25,127 nt of DNA from Candidatus Curtissbacteria bacterium (GCA_030688205.1 JAUYIQ010000029.1:1-25127), one strand, 5' to 3'; positions 8,169 through 16,147 are shown, counted from the first letter of the stretch. Numbers and translations are program-made. Notes: generated by a model not told the origin, from the sequence alone.

Positions 8169-8198
8169 TTGACATTTTCCGAAAAAATTACTTATGCT
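8169..8198 (+). promoter_or_regulatory. Promoter of the small membrane protein gene
   Basis: TTGACA (8169-8174), 18-bp spacer, TATGCT (8193-8198). The ATG at 8194 falls within this -10 hexamer, which argues that the true start is the in-frame ATG at 8212. Confidence 0.6.
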
Positions 8199-8211
8199 AA
8201 GAATTGATAAA

Positions 8212-8430
8212 ATGCAACTGAATATCAAGAACCGGTCGAAAATAACTACTCCCTACGTTGACAAACCTAATTCTTCCAAAAATAACATAGGCGAGCCTAT
8301 AGGAAAATTATTACTCATTTTACTTTTTGGGGCATTATTATACCTGGTTATTACAGGAATACCGACAATAATAATTGCTTTCAATATGTTTATACGGGTT
8401 ACAACCGGACTTTTTAATATTCAAAACTGA
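8212..8430 (+). CDS. Small membrane protein, unknown function
   Basis: 72 aa from the ATG at 8212; an upstream in-frame ATG at 8194 overlaps the -10 hexamer and is less likely. The first 30 residues are polar and basic; residues from about 33 onward form one or two membrane segments (GKLLLILLFGALLYLV, then IPTIIIAF). No family recognised. Its last 10 bases overlap the end of the convergent 51-aa membrane protein gene, which has a similar polar-then-hydrophobic plan. Confidence 0.55.
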   Translation: MQLNIKNRSKITTPYVDKPNSSKNNIGEPIGKLLLILLFGALLYLVITGIPTIIIAFNMFIRVTTGLFNIQN

Positions 8431-8576
8431 ATCGTTTTAACCAGAAGTTTCACCGTAAGTATTAGCCCTATCAGCATCCAATAAAAAAGAGCTATCAAAA
8501 AAAGTATAATTAAAAACTTAAAAAGAATGTGCTTGGATGAGCCTATTTCTCCAAGACGCTTAAAACTGCCTAACAT
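8421..8576 (-). CDS. 51-aa small membrane protein
   Basis: ATG at 8576, TGA at 8423-8421. The product has about 16 polar residues (MLGSFKRLGEIGSSKH), one long membrane segment (about residues 17-41) and a short basic tail ending in VKTIQF. It starts 5 nt after the stop of the LapA-like gene on the same strand, so it is probably the last gene of that four-gene membrane operon. No Shine-Dalgarno is visible; translation may be coupled. Function unknown. Confidence 0.5.
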   Translation of the reverse strand: MLGSFKRLGEIGSSKHILFKFLIILFLIALFYWMLIGLILTVKLLVKTIQF

Positions 8577-8581
8577 TTAAT

Positions 8582-8959
8582 CTATTTTTGATCTTTTTGG
8601 CCAATTTTAAATGAAAAAGGGAATTTTTTACTTGGTCTTGCGTCTTTTACTTGCTCCTTAAGATTGGATTTTTCTTCCTCCAGCTTGATAATTTTTTCTT
8701 GAAGCTTGTCTGATATTTTATATGACTTTTTAAGATCACTCTTTTGTCCAAAAATCGTCAGCTTCGATTCAATTAAATTTTTTATCGTTGTTACACTTGC
8801 AAGAACCATACCAATAATTATTGAAGCAAATACTACAAAAAACAGGGGAATATCCAATAGGATTGTAGTACCAAAATACAAATTCACAGAGCTGGCGTCC
8901 ATAGTTACCAGAAAGGAAATCACAAGCGCCAGAAAAATGGATAAAATAATTGCTAACAT
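8582..8959 (-). CDS. LapA-like (DUF1049) membrane protein with coiled coil
   Basis: 125 aa. Two membrane helices (about 1-20 and 33-57) separated by a short segment with NLYFGTTILLDIPL, which fits the DUF1049/LapA pattern, followed by a charged coiled-coil region (about 75-105) and a basic tail. In proteobacteria LapA takes part in controlling lipopolysaccharide assembly; in a cell without known LPS the role is unknown. The ATG at 8959 is 14 nt after the YggT-like gene. Confidence 0.65.
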   Translation of the reverse strand: MLAIILSIFLALVISFLVTMDASSVNLYFGTTILLDIPLFFVVFASIIIGMVLASVTTIKNLIESKLTIFGQKSDLKKSYKISDKLQEKIIKLEEEKSNLKEQVKDARPSKKFPFSFKIGQKDQK

Positions 8960-8973
8960 AAATGTTTTTTAAC

Positions 8974-9399
8974 CTATTGGTTATTCACGGACTGGTTCAC
9001 TTCCTGCTCTGTCGTTGGTTTTACAATCTGAAATAGCTTAACTAAACCGACAGCAACCACTGCGTAAACTGCCATTGCAATTATTGTAGACCATTCAATT
9101 ACGGACTCCGAGCTTCTTGTCACACCAAGTACTCCTCTAAAAGGGGATGCCAATGGAGCACTTACTGAATAAATAAAGCTGGTAAATCCACTGTTTAGAT
9201 TTGCACCAATAAGTTTCAGCAAAATACGGCTTGCAAGTAGTACCTCAACTACACCTAAAATATACCAAATTACCTGATAGAGTCGGAAGATTGCCTTCTT
9301 TGTTCCATATGCCTTCTGAGGTGACCCGGTATCTACAGCTGGTACATTTGTCGAAACTGTCTTCACTGTTTGTGTATCTGTCGCTTGTTGTGTTTGCAT
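8974..9399 (-). CDS. YggT-family-like membrane protein
   Basis: 141 aa. A polar N-terminus of about 30 residues is followed by membrane segments around YQVIWYILGVVEVLLASRIL and a C-terminal segment IIAMAVYAVVAVGLVKLF, with the SAPLASPFRGVLG stretch typical of YGGT proteins. The role of YggT proteins is poorly defined (osmotic or division-linked in some bacteria). An ideal AGGAGGTGA lies at 9406-9414, 6 nt before the ATG. Second gene of the minus-strand membrane operon. Confidence 0.75.
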   Translation of the reverse strand: MQTQQATDTQTVKTVSTNVPAVDTGSPQKAYGTKKAIFRLYQVIWYILGVVEVLLASRILLKLIGANLNSGFTSFIYSVSAPLASPFRGVLGVTRSSESVIEWSTIIAMAVYAVVAVGLVKLFQIVKPTTEQEVNQSVNNQ

Positions 9400-9405
9400 A
9401 ATTAT

Positions 9406-9414
9406 TCACCTCCT
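9406..9414 (-). promoter_or_regulatory. Strong Shine-Dalgarno of the YggT-like gene
   Basis: AGGAGGTGA on the minus strand, 6 nt before the ATG at 9399. It marks this as an internal operon gene with a leadered start. Confidence 0.8.
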
Positions 9415-9429
9415 TTTGAAAATTGTCTT

Positions 9430-9750
9430 TTATTTGCTGCTTCCTGAAAAAATATAGAAACCAAATCCCACAATAATTGCGATTAAAAGGATATTTGAAA
9501 GTCCGGCAATTGCCAAAATACCAACGACCGAAAGAATCCAAAACAATAACAATACCGAAGCAATTTCTCGAAAAGGCCGTGGCAATATACTTATTGCCCA
9601 CCCAACGGCAAGTAGAATAAGCACATTCCAAAGAGTAATTTGGTGATTGTTAATCGAAAACAATACAATATTTGGAACATGAACGCTTCCAATGGGTACA
9701 TATCCAAAGAACCAAAGAACTATAAGTATTACTAAAATTCCAACTAACGT
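9430..9750 (-). CDS. Small membrane protein, probable non-AUG start
   Basis: The frame closes at 9430. The first ordinary start is a TTG at 9663 (77 aa), but the open frame continues upstream with a convincing membrane segment (LVGILVILIVLWFFGY) and no ATG, GTG or TTG. An ACG at 9750 lies 6 nt after GAGGT and about 20 nt after TATACT (9776-9771), giving a 106-aa protein with about three or four membrane segments. I list the ACG start as the best guess; 9663 is the conservative one. The protein is unassigned. It heads the operon with the YggT-like, LapA-like and 51-aa proteins. Confidence 0.5.
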   Translation of the reverse strand, partial: TLVGILVILIVLWFFGYVPIGSVHVPNIVLFSINNHQITLWNVLILLAVGWAISILPRPFREIASVLLLFWILSVVGILAIAGLSNILLIAIIVGFGFYIFSGSSK

Positions 9751-9770
9751 AAATCTACCTCTATAATTTT

Positions 9771-9776
9771 AGTATA
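9771..9776 (-). promoter_or_regulatory. -10 element of the membrane operon
   Basis: TATACT on the minus strand; TTTGAG lies about 17 bp upstream. GAGGT follows, so this transcript has a short leader with a ribosome binding site. Confidence 0.4.
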
Positions 9777-9786
9777 CATTAAATAT

Positions 9787-9792
9787 TATAAT
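9787..9792 (+). promoter_or_regulatory. -10 element of the acyltransferase gene
   Basis: Perfect TATAAT, 6 nt before the ATG at 9799, placing +1 on the A of the ATG. No clear -35. Confidence 0.65.
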
Positions 9793-9798
9793 ACTCAA

Positions 9799-10857
9799 AT
9801 GGCCTTTAAACAGCAACGCCTTTTGCAGCTAGATGTTCTCCGCTGTGCATCAATAATTGGAGTAATACTTATCCACATCATTGGATCGTCATTTCATTTC
9901 TGGAACGAAGGCTCAACAGTTTGGACTGTTCTTATATCAATAGACCAATTACTTCGCTTCTCCGTACCACTATTTGTTTTTATTTCAGGCTACACACTTT
10001 ATTCAAAATACGCACAAGATTTCAAATACCGGGAATTTTACTGGCGAAGAGTAGTAAGAGTAATACCATGGTACCTTGTTTGGAGCCTGATAATTTACAT
10101 ATATATTAACTTCACGGTTATACCTGGTTTCGTAAATTACCCTACCTGGAAATTAATTCTGTTGGGAAAAGTAGATTATCACTTATATTTTGTTTCCATG
10201 ATTTTCCAGCTATACTTAGTGTTTCCAGTATTACTGTGGTTATATAAAAAATTCAGGGCTAGTTTTGTTATTTCAGTGTTTATATTCGAGGCTATCTTAT
10301 ATCTCATTTTTAGCCTTGATGGGCAGAAAACAATACACCTGCCTTGGCGTTTTTATGAGCAGCAGCAATATCTGTTTTTTGGGACCTGGGTATTTTATTT
10401 TGTATTGGGTTTCGTGCTTTCCGAGAAACGTATCTCTTCTTCGAAAAAATTCGTTTTTCCCTTTATCACACTCGCAATTCTTGCTTACTCCGTATATAAC
10501 AGCCTCCACTTGATATCACAAACTGCGGATACAAATGTTGCGACTCGCTCAACACGGATTCCGCTACTTTTATACTCAACGAGTTTTATTATTTCCGCCT
10601 TAGTTTATTCGGATTTACTGGTAAAAATGAAGAAAGTTATACTGAGAATTTTATTGTATTTTGCTAAAATCTCATTTCTTGTTTATCTCATACACGCCCT
10701 TATGATTAGAATTCTCGGTAATTTTATTTTACCAAATTCAGTTCTCAATCTAATTATATTTACAGCTCTAGTCTTTTCTTTATCTATATTTTTAGCCCAG
10801 CTTTCTCTATCGGCGGCAAGCAAAATCCCTTTTCAAAAATTAAAAAGTATACTATAA
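9799..10857 (+). CDS. Acyltransferase family 3 (OafA/YrhL-like) membrane protein
   Basis: 352 aa, about ten membrane segments. The N-terminal signature LDVLRCASIIGVILIHI carries the conserved R15 and H26 of acyltransferase-3 proteins, which pass acetyl groups across the membrane onto polysaccharides, peptidoglycan or lipids. No SGNH domain is fused at the C-terminus; instead a separate SGNH gene follows after 4 nt, so the pair likely works as a split OafA-type O-acetylation system. That coupling is inferred from family knowledge and gene order. The start is supported by TATAAT 6 nt upstream. Confidence 0.9.
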   Translation: MAFKQQRLLQLDVLRCASIIGVILIHIIGSSFHFWNEGSTVWTVLISIDQLLRFSVPLFVFISGYTLYSKYAQDFKYREFYWRRVVRVIPWYLVWSLIIYIYINFTVIPGFVNYPTWKLILLGKVDYHLYFVSMIFQLYLVFPVLLWLYKKFRASFVISVFIFEAILYLIFSLDGQKTIHLPWRFYEQQQYLFFGTWVFYFVLGFVLSEKRISSSKKFVFPFITLAILAYSVYNSLHLISQTADTNVATRSTRIPLLLYSTSFIISALVYSDLLVKMKKVILRILLYFAKISFLVYLIHALMIRILGNFILPNSVLNLIIFTALVFSLSIFLAQLSLSAASKIPFQKLKSIL

Positions 10858-10861
10858 CTAT

Positions 10862-11470
10862 ATGCTGCCCAAATTAATTCTTGCATCCGTAATAACTGCT
10901 ATTTTGATCTCTAGCATTTTTTTTCTTCCCAAAAATAAAAACAGGATGAATGATACAAACCTTATCGTCTTTTTTGGCAATAGCATCACGGCTGGTAAGG
11001 GAGCAGGCGTTGGTGAGGATTTTCCAAGCATAATAGGTAAAACATTAAATGTACCAATTGTTAATGCAGGGGTAAGCGGCAACACTACAGGAGACGCTCT
11101 TCTAAGAATTAATGAGGATGTCCTAAGCAAAAAGCCATCCGTAGTTGTAATAGAACTTGGCGGTAATGATTTATTGGAGAACATTGATATTAAAGTGACC
11201 GAAGAAAACTTAGACTTAATTCTCGCAAAAATAAAGCCGACTGGCGCCAAAATAGTTATTCTAGGAACCAAATTTTTTGTTTTCCAAAAGAAGTATGAAG
11301 CCGATTGGGCAAGTCTTGCTAAAAAATACGATGCAACATTTGTACCGGACATTTTGGAAGGAGTTATAACCAACCCGAGCTTAAAATTTGACGATATCCA
11401 TCCAAATGCCAAAGGTTATCAAAAAATTGCCGAGAAACTAACCCCAATAATTGCTCCTCTTATTGTCTAA
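10862..11470 (+). CDS. SGNH/GDSL esterase, TesA-like
   Basis: 202 aa with an N-terminal hydrophobic signal or anchor (about 5-22). Catalytic blocks: FFGNSIT with nucleophile S41 (the usual GDS is GNS here), NAGVSG (G73 of the oxyanion hole), ELGGND (N102), and DDIHP (D177, H180). Size and motif order match lysophospholipase/arylesterase TesA, but the position directly after an acyltransferase-3 gene suggests a role in acetyl transfer or removal on an envelope glycan. Start ATG 4 nt after the upstream stop. Confidence 0.88.
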   Translation: MLPKLILASVITAILISSIFFLPKNKNRMNDTNLIVFFGNSITAGKGAGVGEDFPSIIGKTLNVPIVNAGVSGNTTGDALLRINEDVLSKKPSVVVIELGGNDLLENIDIKVTEENLDLILAKIKPTGAKIVILGTKFFVFQKKYEADWASLAKKYDATFVPDILEGVITNPSLKFDDIHPNAKGYQKIAEKLTPIIAPLIV

Positions 11471-11497
11471 AAACCAAACAACGGGAATTTTTTATTG

Positions 11498-12631
11498 TTA
11501 AGCAACTAAAGCAGGAAGGCTTTCCGGTTCAACTATAGGTAAGCTAAATTCCTGGTAAGAACCGTCTGAAAATCTTATCCATTTCTGATCCAGTAGTTGT
11601 GAAAGGTTCTTTCTGTCCATAACTGTAATGCGATCACCAACGTTAAGAGGAAACTCGAAAGTTTCACCCCTCTTAACCCAATCATCAAGATAAACAACTT
11701 CTTTTTCCCTGTCGCCGCGAAGACCTTGCCCGTATGGCAAGCTTGTCAAAAAATCTTCTCTATTCCAGAATGGCTCGGCGCTAACAGCCAGAATATTCCA
11801 ATCATTATCAATAATGGCAAAACCGACAGAGTAAACATCATCTTTGGGCTCACCGTCAATTCCCATACCACCCCGCACTCCATGAATGGGCAAAAGTCTC
11901 AAGTTTCCCCCAATATCTATTGGCCTGGCAACCGTCCCGACCTTCTTCTTCATCCAGTCAACTTGAGAATAAGCCGAAAAATCAATTTCTTTAATAAGCG
12001 CAAGTTTATTCTCCGCCGTAGGCTTAACCAAAAGATGAAGAGAGTGGCTCTTCGATTCCGGTCTATAAATAAATTTATCATCAATCGGCACAATATTTTT
12101 TCCGACTTCTTCAAACACGGTTGTGCTATCAATCTTCAAGTCGCCATTCTCAATAGAAATTTCTACTAAAGCCGGATGGGGGACGAATTTATTCCCCTCC
12201 CGTCTGACGGCTGTCAGCCCAAGTATAGCTTTTTGCTCACCCCCAGCAAGTTCCCAAACGCGGGGATCTTCCCAGTTAAAAACTTCTCCTTCGCCAACAC
12301 CTATCGGAAGGTTTAAATCGGGAAGTCTTTCAAGCTTTCCTTCGTCTGTTTCTCTTACAACTACCAATACATTGGCATCCGGTACATCTCCTTGTAGAGA
12401 GGGTATATGCACTGCCCTTGATATATAAATATTTCCAAATCTGGCCGTATTAAAAACGGCCCATTCCTCATGCAAACGTGGAGATTCATCTTTTTGTACT
12501 AGCGAATCAAAAACAACTTCATCAGCAGGGGATAAGCGAGGCATAAAAACAGCTTCTTTTTCTAAATCAGGTATGTCCTCGAAAGCAAAGTCTGTCTGTG
12601 GCATAACAGCTACTCTTTCGTCGTTTAACAT
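11498..12631 (-). CDS. Divergent GH130-like beta-propeller protein
   Basis: 377 aa, soluble, no signal peptide. Repeated beta-strand patterns with WEDPRV (120-125), GKN (178-180) and FIYRPE (187-192) recall the GH130 mannosyl-phosphorylase motifs (G.EDPR; KN..LFP), but the spacing and sequence differ from the canonical copy at 15222-16133. It may be an inactive or altered-specificity propeller. Residues 1-45 and the C-terminal 90 residues (which contain an SH3-like stretch, VGDRITVMDRKNL) are extra. The start at 12631 lies directly behind TATAAA, so a later in-frame ATG (codon 10) remains possible. The family call is tentative. Confidence 0.5.
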   Translation of the reverse strand: MLNDERVAVMPQTDFAFEDIPDLEKEAVFMPRLSPADEVVFDSLVQKDESPRLHEEWAVFNTARFGNIYISRAVHIPSLQGDVPDANVLVVVRETDEGKLERLPDLNLPIGVGEGEVFNWEDPRVWELAGGEQKAILGLTAVRREGNKFVPHPALVEISIENGDLKIDSTTVFEEVGKNIVPIDDKFIYRPESKSHSLHLLVKPTAENKLALIKEIDFSAYSQVDWMKKKVGTVARPIDIGGNLRLLPIHGVRGGMGIDGEPKDDVYSVGFAIIDNDWNILAVSAEPFWNREDFLTSLPYGQGLRGDREKEVVYLDDWVKRGETFEFPLNVGDRITVMDRKNLSQLLDQKWIRFSDGSYQEFSLPIVEPESLPALVA

Positions 12632-12736
12632 TTTATAGCCTACTACTATCTATGTAGGCCCTTTTGAATTGAAATGTCAAGGAAATATAGGCTGAGTTCT
12701 TACCAGATCACAAGAGAACTTGAGTTGCGAACCGTG

Positions 12737-12848
12737 GACGCTATTTCGAGCAAAGCGAGAAACAATCTCTCTTATTCGCAGAAAAGCTTTGCTTTTTTAA
12801 CCTTTTAGCTTCAAAACGATGAAAATTTATACCTATCTAAATAGCGTC
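12737..12848 (+). ncRNA. Candidate structured RNA
   Basis: The outer 10-bp stem is perfect and encloses 92 nt. Inside are GCGA/TCGC arms around 12755-12779 and an AAAAGC-TTT-GCTTTTTT hairpin at 12783-12798. This would fold as a multibranched RNA. The strand is chosen because the downstream terminator faces plus. No known RNA family was recognised (not tRNA, tmRNA, RNase P or SRP as far as I can see). Confidence 0.3.
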
Positions 12849-12910
12849 AGTTTCAGGCAAGTTACTCTAGTATAAAAAAAATTGATCTTTAGAGCACTCC
12901 CTGATATGCT

Positions 12911-12967
12911 TAGCTTCATAATTAGCAGACTAATTAATATGTCTGCTTAACTTTGAAGCTATTTTTT
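12911..12967 (+). terminator. Strong intrinsic terminator or attenuator upstream of the GT4 gene
   Basis: TAGCTTCA (12911-12918) pairs with TGAAGCTA (12954-12961) and AGCAGAC (12924-12930) with GTCTGCT (12941-12947), followed by six T. There is no plus-strand CDS upstream for 1.4 kb, so it ends a non-coding transcript or attenuates the 13029 gene. Confidence 0.65.
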
Positions 12968-13028
12968 GATTAAATCAAATTTGAATTTACTTCTTAATTT
13001 AAGCACTTTGTTTCTTCAGAATTAGAAT

Positions 13029-15236
13029 ATGAAAATTGCATTTATCGCATCATTCGTACCACGCAAATGTGGTGTTGCCACATATACGAGAGATCTTTCT
13101 TTGGAAATACACAAAAAACGTATTCCTGTATCTATAGTTGCAATGGAAAACCCAATGATTCCTACCGTATATGCTCCTCCTGTAATTGAGGCAATTCATC
13201 AAGAAAAAATTCAAACTTACCGAAAAGCTGCAAAACTTCTAAATTCCAGCTCTTGTGACATTGTGCATTTACAGCACGAGTTTGGTCTCTTTGGAGGAGC
13301 AGACGGTGAATATATCTTAGAACTTGCGCAAGCGCTTAAAAAACCGCTCATAGTTACATTCCATACCGTACTACTAACCCCAACGGAGCATCAGAAATAC
13401 ATTATTCAAGAACTCGCACGGCTCGCAAGAAACGTAATTGTTATGGATGAAGTAGGAAAAAACCGACTAGAACAAGTATACGGACTTAACCCCAACGACA
13501 GCGTTTTTATAATGCATGGTGCGCCGATTACGACGATGAAAAAGTATGACGCAAAAAAAACCATTAATTTTCATCATTCATTTATTTTGCTTTCTAATAA
13601 TCTGCTCAGTAGAAATAAAGGCATTGAATATGCAATCGAAGCAGTCGCACAAGCTGTTTCAAAAATACCAAATTTAGTATTTCTGGTAGTGGGAGAAACA
13701 CATCCGCTTGTCAAAAAAACTGAAGGCGAATCGTACAGAGAAGAACTTATGAAGCTTGTTATTAAATTAAAGCTTGTTAAGCATGTTATCTTTATAAACA
13801 AATATGTGCCGCTTGAACAGTTGCAAATATATTTGGCAGCTGCAGATGTATATATTACTCCTTACCTTGATCCTCAACAAATTACATCAGGTACGCTCTC
13901 ATATGCAATTGGCGCCGGAAAAGCGTGCATCTCAACTGAGTTCATATATGCCAAAGACATTCTCGCAAAAGACCGCGGTATATTGGTGCAGTTTCAAGAC
14001 AGTTATGCAATTGCAAAAGCCCTGGTTGAACTGTATAAAGATCCGAAAAAGCTTCAAATATTAGAAACAAATGCTGCCAACCTGAGGAAAGATATGCGCT
14101 GGTCGCACGTTGCCCAAAAACATATCTTACTCTACTCAAAAATTCTTAAGCTGAATGATACTCACTCAATAGCAAAGAAATTTGTAAGTACTCCCCTCGA
14201 TATTTCATACCTCGCTCATTTAACTGATGCAGTCGGTGTGATTCAGCATACACATCACATCATTCCGGACAGAAAATTTGGATATAGTACCGACGATAAT
14301 GCACGGGCCCTCATCGTCGTATCGCAATTATATAAACAACGTAAACGAAACAACATTTTAAAACTGGCCAAACTATATGTGACTTTTTTAAAATTTGCAC
14401 AAAGTACAAACGGCAAATTTCATACATTTCTCAATTTCAACCGAAGCTGGGATGACACAACCGATGTTACCGATCCATACGGAAAAGCCATGTGGGCACT
14501 AGGCCTTAATTTATATCTTAACGACAATCCACCTTTTGCTCAGTCTATCCACTCTCTTTTTGTCATGAATCTCAAACAGATGGATAATATCCGCGATCTA
14601 AGAACCGCAGCCTACACGATGCTTGGGTTGTATTATTATATTCTGACATATGAAACAAAGACAGATGCTGCAGCACAAGCGAGTGAATATCTGAAAAAAT
14701 TAGCTGATTTTCTTATCGGCGCGTATGAAAAAAACCACACAGCCAGTTGGAATTGGTTTGAAGATACGGTGACATATGATAATTTCCGCCTTCCGCAATC
14801 CCTTTTTGCAGCCTACATGATTACGGGTAACGAAAAATATAAAAATGTTGCAAGCATAACTCTGAAATTTATCACAAATTGTAATTATGATAAACAGAAA
14901 AGGTACTTTGATTTCATCGGACAAGATGGCTGGTTTAAAAAAGGACAAAAAAAGGCAGAGTATGACCAGCAACCACTTGAAGCTGCCGCAGCAGTTGACG
15001 CCTATGTATTCGCTGCACAAGCATTACATAAAAAAAATTATCTAAGTCAAGCACTTCTTGCATTCGAGTGGTTTTTTGGCAATAACCGCAATCATAGATA
15101 TATCTATGATGAAAATACTAAGGGTGTTTTTGATGGGCTTACAAAAAGAGGCGTCAATCAAAATGAAGGAGCAGAATCAATTGTTTGTTTTCTGATGTCT
15201 TGTCTTTCACTTCAGCACTCCCTAAAAAAGATTTAG
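13029..15236 (+). CDS. Fusion of GT4 glycosyltransferase and six-hairpin glycosidase-like domain
   Basis: 735 aa. Residues 1-375 are a GT-B family 4 glycosyltransferase: FVPRKCGVATYT (9-20) near the start, HLQHEFG (80-86), a nucleotide-sugar half with NKGIEYAIEA (196-205) and TSGTLSYAIGAGK (286-298). The usual first Glu of the EX7E motif appears replaced in this stretch (Q284). From about 388 an all-alpha, six-hairpin-type domain follows (HTHHIIPDRKFGYSTDDNAR, 407-426, with later aromatic-rich repeats), seen in proteins that sit beside GH130 enzymes. Probably makes and processes a mannose-type glucan or oligosaccharide in the cytoplasm; that substrate is inferred. Convergent with GH130, 15-bp overlap. 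Confidence 0.8.
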   Translation: MKIAFIASFVPRKCGVATYTRDLSLEIHKKRIPVSIVAMENPMIPTVYAPPVIEAIHQEKIQTYRKAAKLLNSSSCDIVHLQHEFGLFGGADGEYILELAQALKKPLIVTFHTVLLTPTEHQKYIIQELARLARNVIVMDEVGKNRLEQVYGLNPNDSVFIMHGAPITTMKKYDAKKTINFHHSFILLSNNLLSRNKGIEYAIEAVAQAVSKIPNLVFLVVGETHPLVKKTEGESYREELMKLVIKLKLVKHVIFINKYVPLEQLQIYLAAADVYITPYLDPQQITSGTLSYAIGAGKACISTEFIYAKDILAKDRGILVQFQDSYAIAKALVELYKDPKKLQILETNAANLRKDMRWSHVAQKHILLYSKILKLNDTHSIAKKFVSTPLDISYLAHLTDAVGVIQHTHHIIPDRKFGYSTDDNARALIVVSQLYKQRKRNNILKLAKLYVTFLKFAQSTNGKFHTFLNFNRSWDDTTDVTDPYGKAMWALGLNLYLNDNPPFAQSIHSLFVMNLKQMDNIRDLRTAAYTMLGLYYYILTYETKTDAAAQASEYLKKLADFLIGAYEKNHTASWNWFEDTVTYDNFRLPQSLFAAYMITGNEKYKNVASITLKFITNCNYDKQKRYFDFIGQDGWFKKGQKKAEYDQQPLEAAAAVDAYVFAAQALHKKNYLSQALLAFEWFFGNNRNHRYIYDENTKGVFDGLTKRGVNQNEGAESIVCFLMSCLSLQHSLKKI

Positions 15237-16133
15237 CACTAATTTTTTTTCGACAGTAGCAACTCCAATTACATGATCGGCAGCACCATAGTAAACATAA
15301 TACAAACCGTCTTTTTCTATCGCTCCGCAGGTGAATACGACATTGGGAACAAAACCAAATCTCTCATAATCTGCTTCAGGCTCAAATATCGGTTCAGGTG
15401 AACGATATAAAATTTTTGTTGGGTCATTCCTGTCAAGAAACATAATTCCTAATCTATATATATTTTTCTCATCAACACCATGGTAGAAAAGAAGCCAGCC
15501 TTTCTCTGTTTCAATCGGCGGAGCGCCGACTCCACACTTAGCAGAATCCCACATACCAGGCCGCTGTTCAAAAACCGAGTGTGTGTTGTTTTGCCAATCC
15601 ACAAGTGTTGTAGATTTGGCAAAATATGTTTTTCCTAAGCCTGCTCTGTACAGAAGCCAATATTCTCCGTTCATTTTCTTAGGGAAAAAACTCGCATTTT
15701 TCCCCAATAAATGCGGAATAATTACATCATAATCTACAAATGTTTTAAAATCCTTTGTTGTAGAAAGGGCAATTTGAGGCCTTTTTCCTTTCCAGTTAGC
15801 CACCTCTGCCCCAGTATCTTCGGAGACAGCAGTACAGGTAATATAATAGGTGTCATCAATTTTCACTATTCTTGCGTCTTCAATTCCAAGAGACTCATCA
15901 GGAAGACCATCGCCGGAGTATAATGGCCATTTTTCCCTTTCAAAATGAATGCCATCGCTGCTTATAGCCAGACCCAATCGCGACTTTATATCATTTTTGC
16001 CCATTGCCCTATAAATCAAATACACCTTATCCTCGACCATAACAGCACCAGGATTGAAAACAAGCATATTTTCCCATGATGAATCCGACGGTGTAAGAAT
16101 GGGATTTTCTTTTGCGCGGGTGAGCTTAACCAT
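15222..16133 (-). CDS. GH130 family beta-mannoside phosphorylase or hydrolase
   Basis: 303 aa, a five-bladed propeller of standard GH130 length. Motifs: NPGAVMVEDKVYLIYRA (27-43), GIEDARI (83-89, D86 as the likely acid), KNASFFPK (145-152) and the closing YYGAADHVIGVA. The family splits beta-linked mannosides, mostly by phosphorolysis to mannose-1-phosphate; linkage preference cannot be read. No signal peptide, so cytoplasmic. The ATG at 16133 lies 8 nt after TATAAA. It faces the GT4 fusion tail to tail, and a second, divergent propeller lies at 11498-12631. Confidence 0.88.
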   Translation of the reverse strand: MVKLTRAKENPILTPSDSSWENMLVFNPGAVMVEDKVYLIYRAMGKNDIKSRLGLAISSDGIHFEREKWPLYSGDGLPDESLGIEDARIVKIDDTYYITCTAVSEDTGAEVANWKGKRPQIALSTTKDFKTFVDYDVIIPHLLGKNASFFPKKMNGEYWLLYRAGLGKTYFAKSTTLVDWQNNTHSVFEQRPGMWDSAKCGVGAPPIETEKGWLLFYHGVDEKNIYRLGIMFLDRNDPTKILYRSPEPIFEPEADYERFGFVPNVVFTCGAIEKDGLYYVYYGAADHVIGVATVEKKLVLNLF

Positions 16134-16141
16134 AAAAATAT

Positions 16142-16147
16142 TTTATA
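16142..16147 (-). promoter_or_regulatory. -10 element of the GH130 gene
   Basis: TATAAA on the minus strand, 8 nt before the ATG at 16133; it abuts the left arm of an 11-bp inverted repeat. Confidence 0.5.

Larger units (their letters stand above)
12632..13028. other. Structured non-coding region between the GH130-like and GT4 genes
   Basis: No credible ORF. It contains a palindrome GCCTAC (12638-12643) / GTAGGC (12654-12659) next to the minus-strand start, a TTGACA on the minus strand at 12680-12675, a perfect 10-bp inverted repeat GACGCTATTT (12737-12746) / AAATAGCGTC (12839-12848) enclosing smaller hairpins, and a strong plus-strand hairpin with U-run at 12911-12967. Confidence 0.6.

Noticed and set aside
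9245..9631. 128-aa minus-strand ORF in another frame
   Set aside because: Overlaps both the YggT-like gene and its upstream neighbour out of frame; Cys-rich random-looking sequence.
10858..11412. 184-aa minus-strand ORF
   Set aside because: Lies fully antisense to the SGNH esterase, which has all catalytic blocks; the composition is that of a shadow frame.
11726..12428. Plus-strand ORFs of 101-147 aa
   Set aside because: Antisense to the GH130-like gene; no recognisable domain and no start signals.
12632..13028. Known riboswitch, T-box or tmRNA in the intergenic region
   Set aside because: None of the conserved cores of these RNAs could be recognised; only generic stems are visible.
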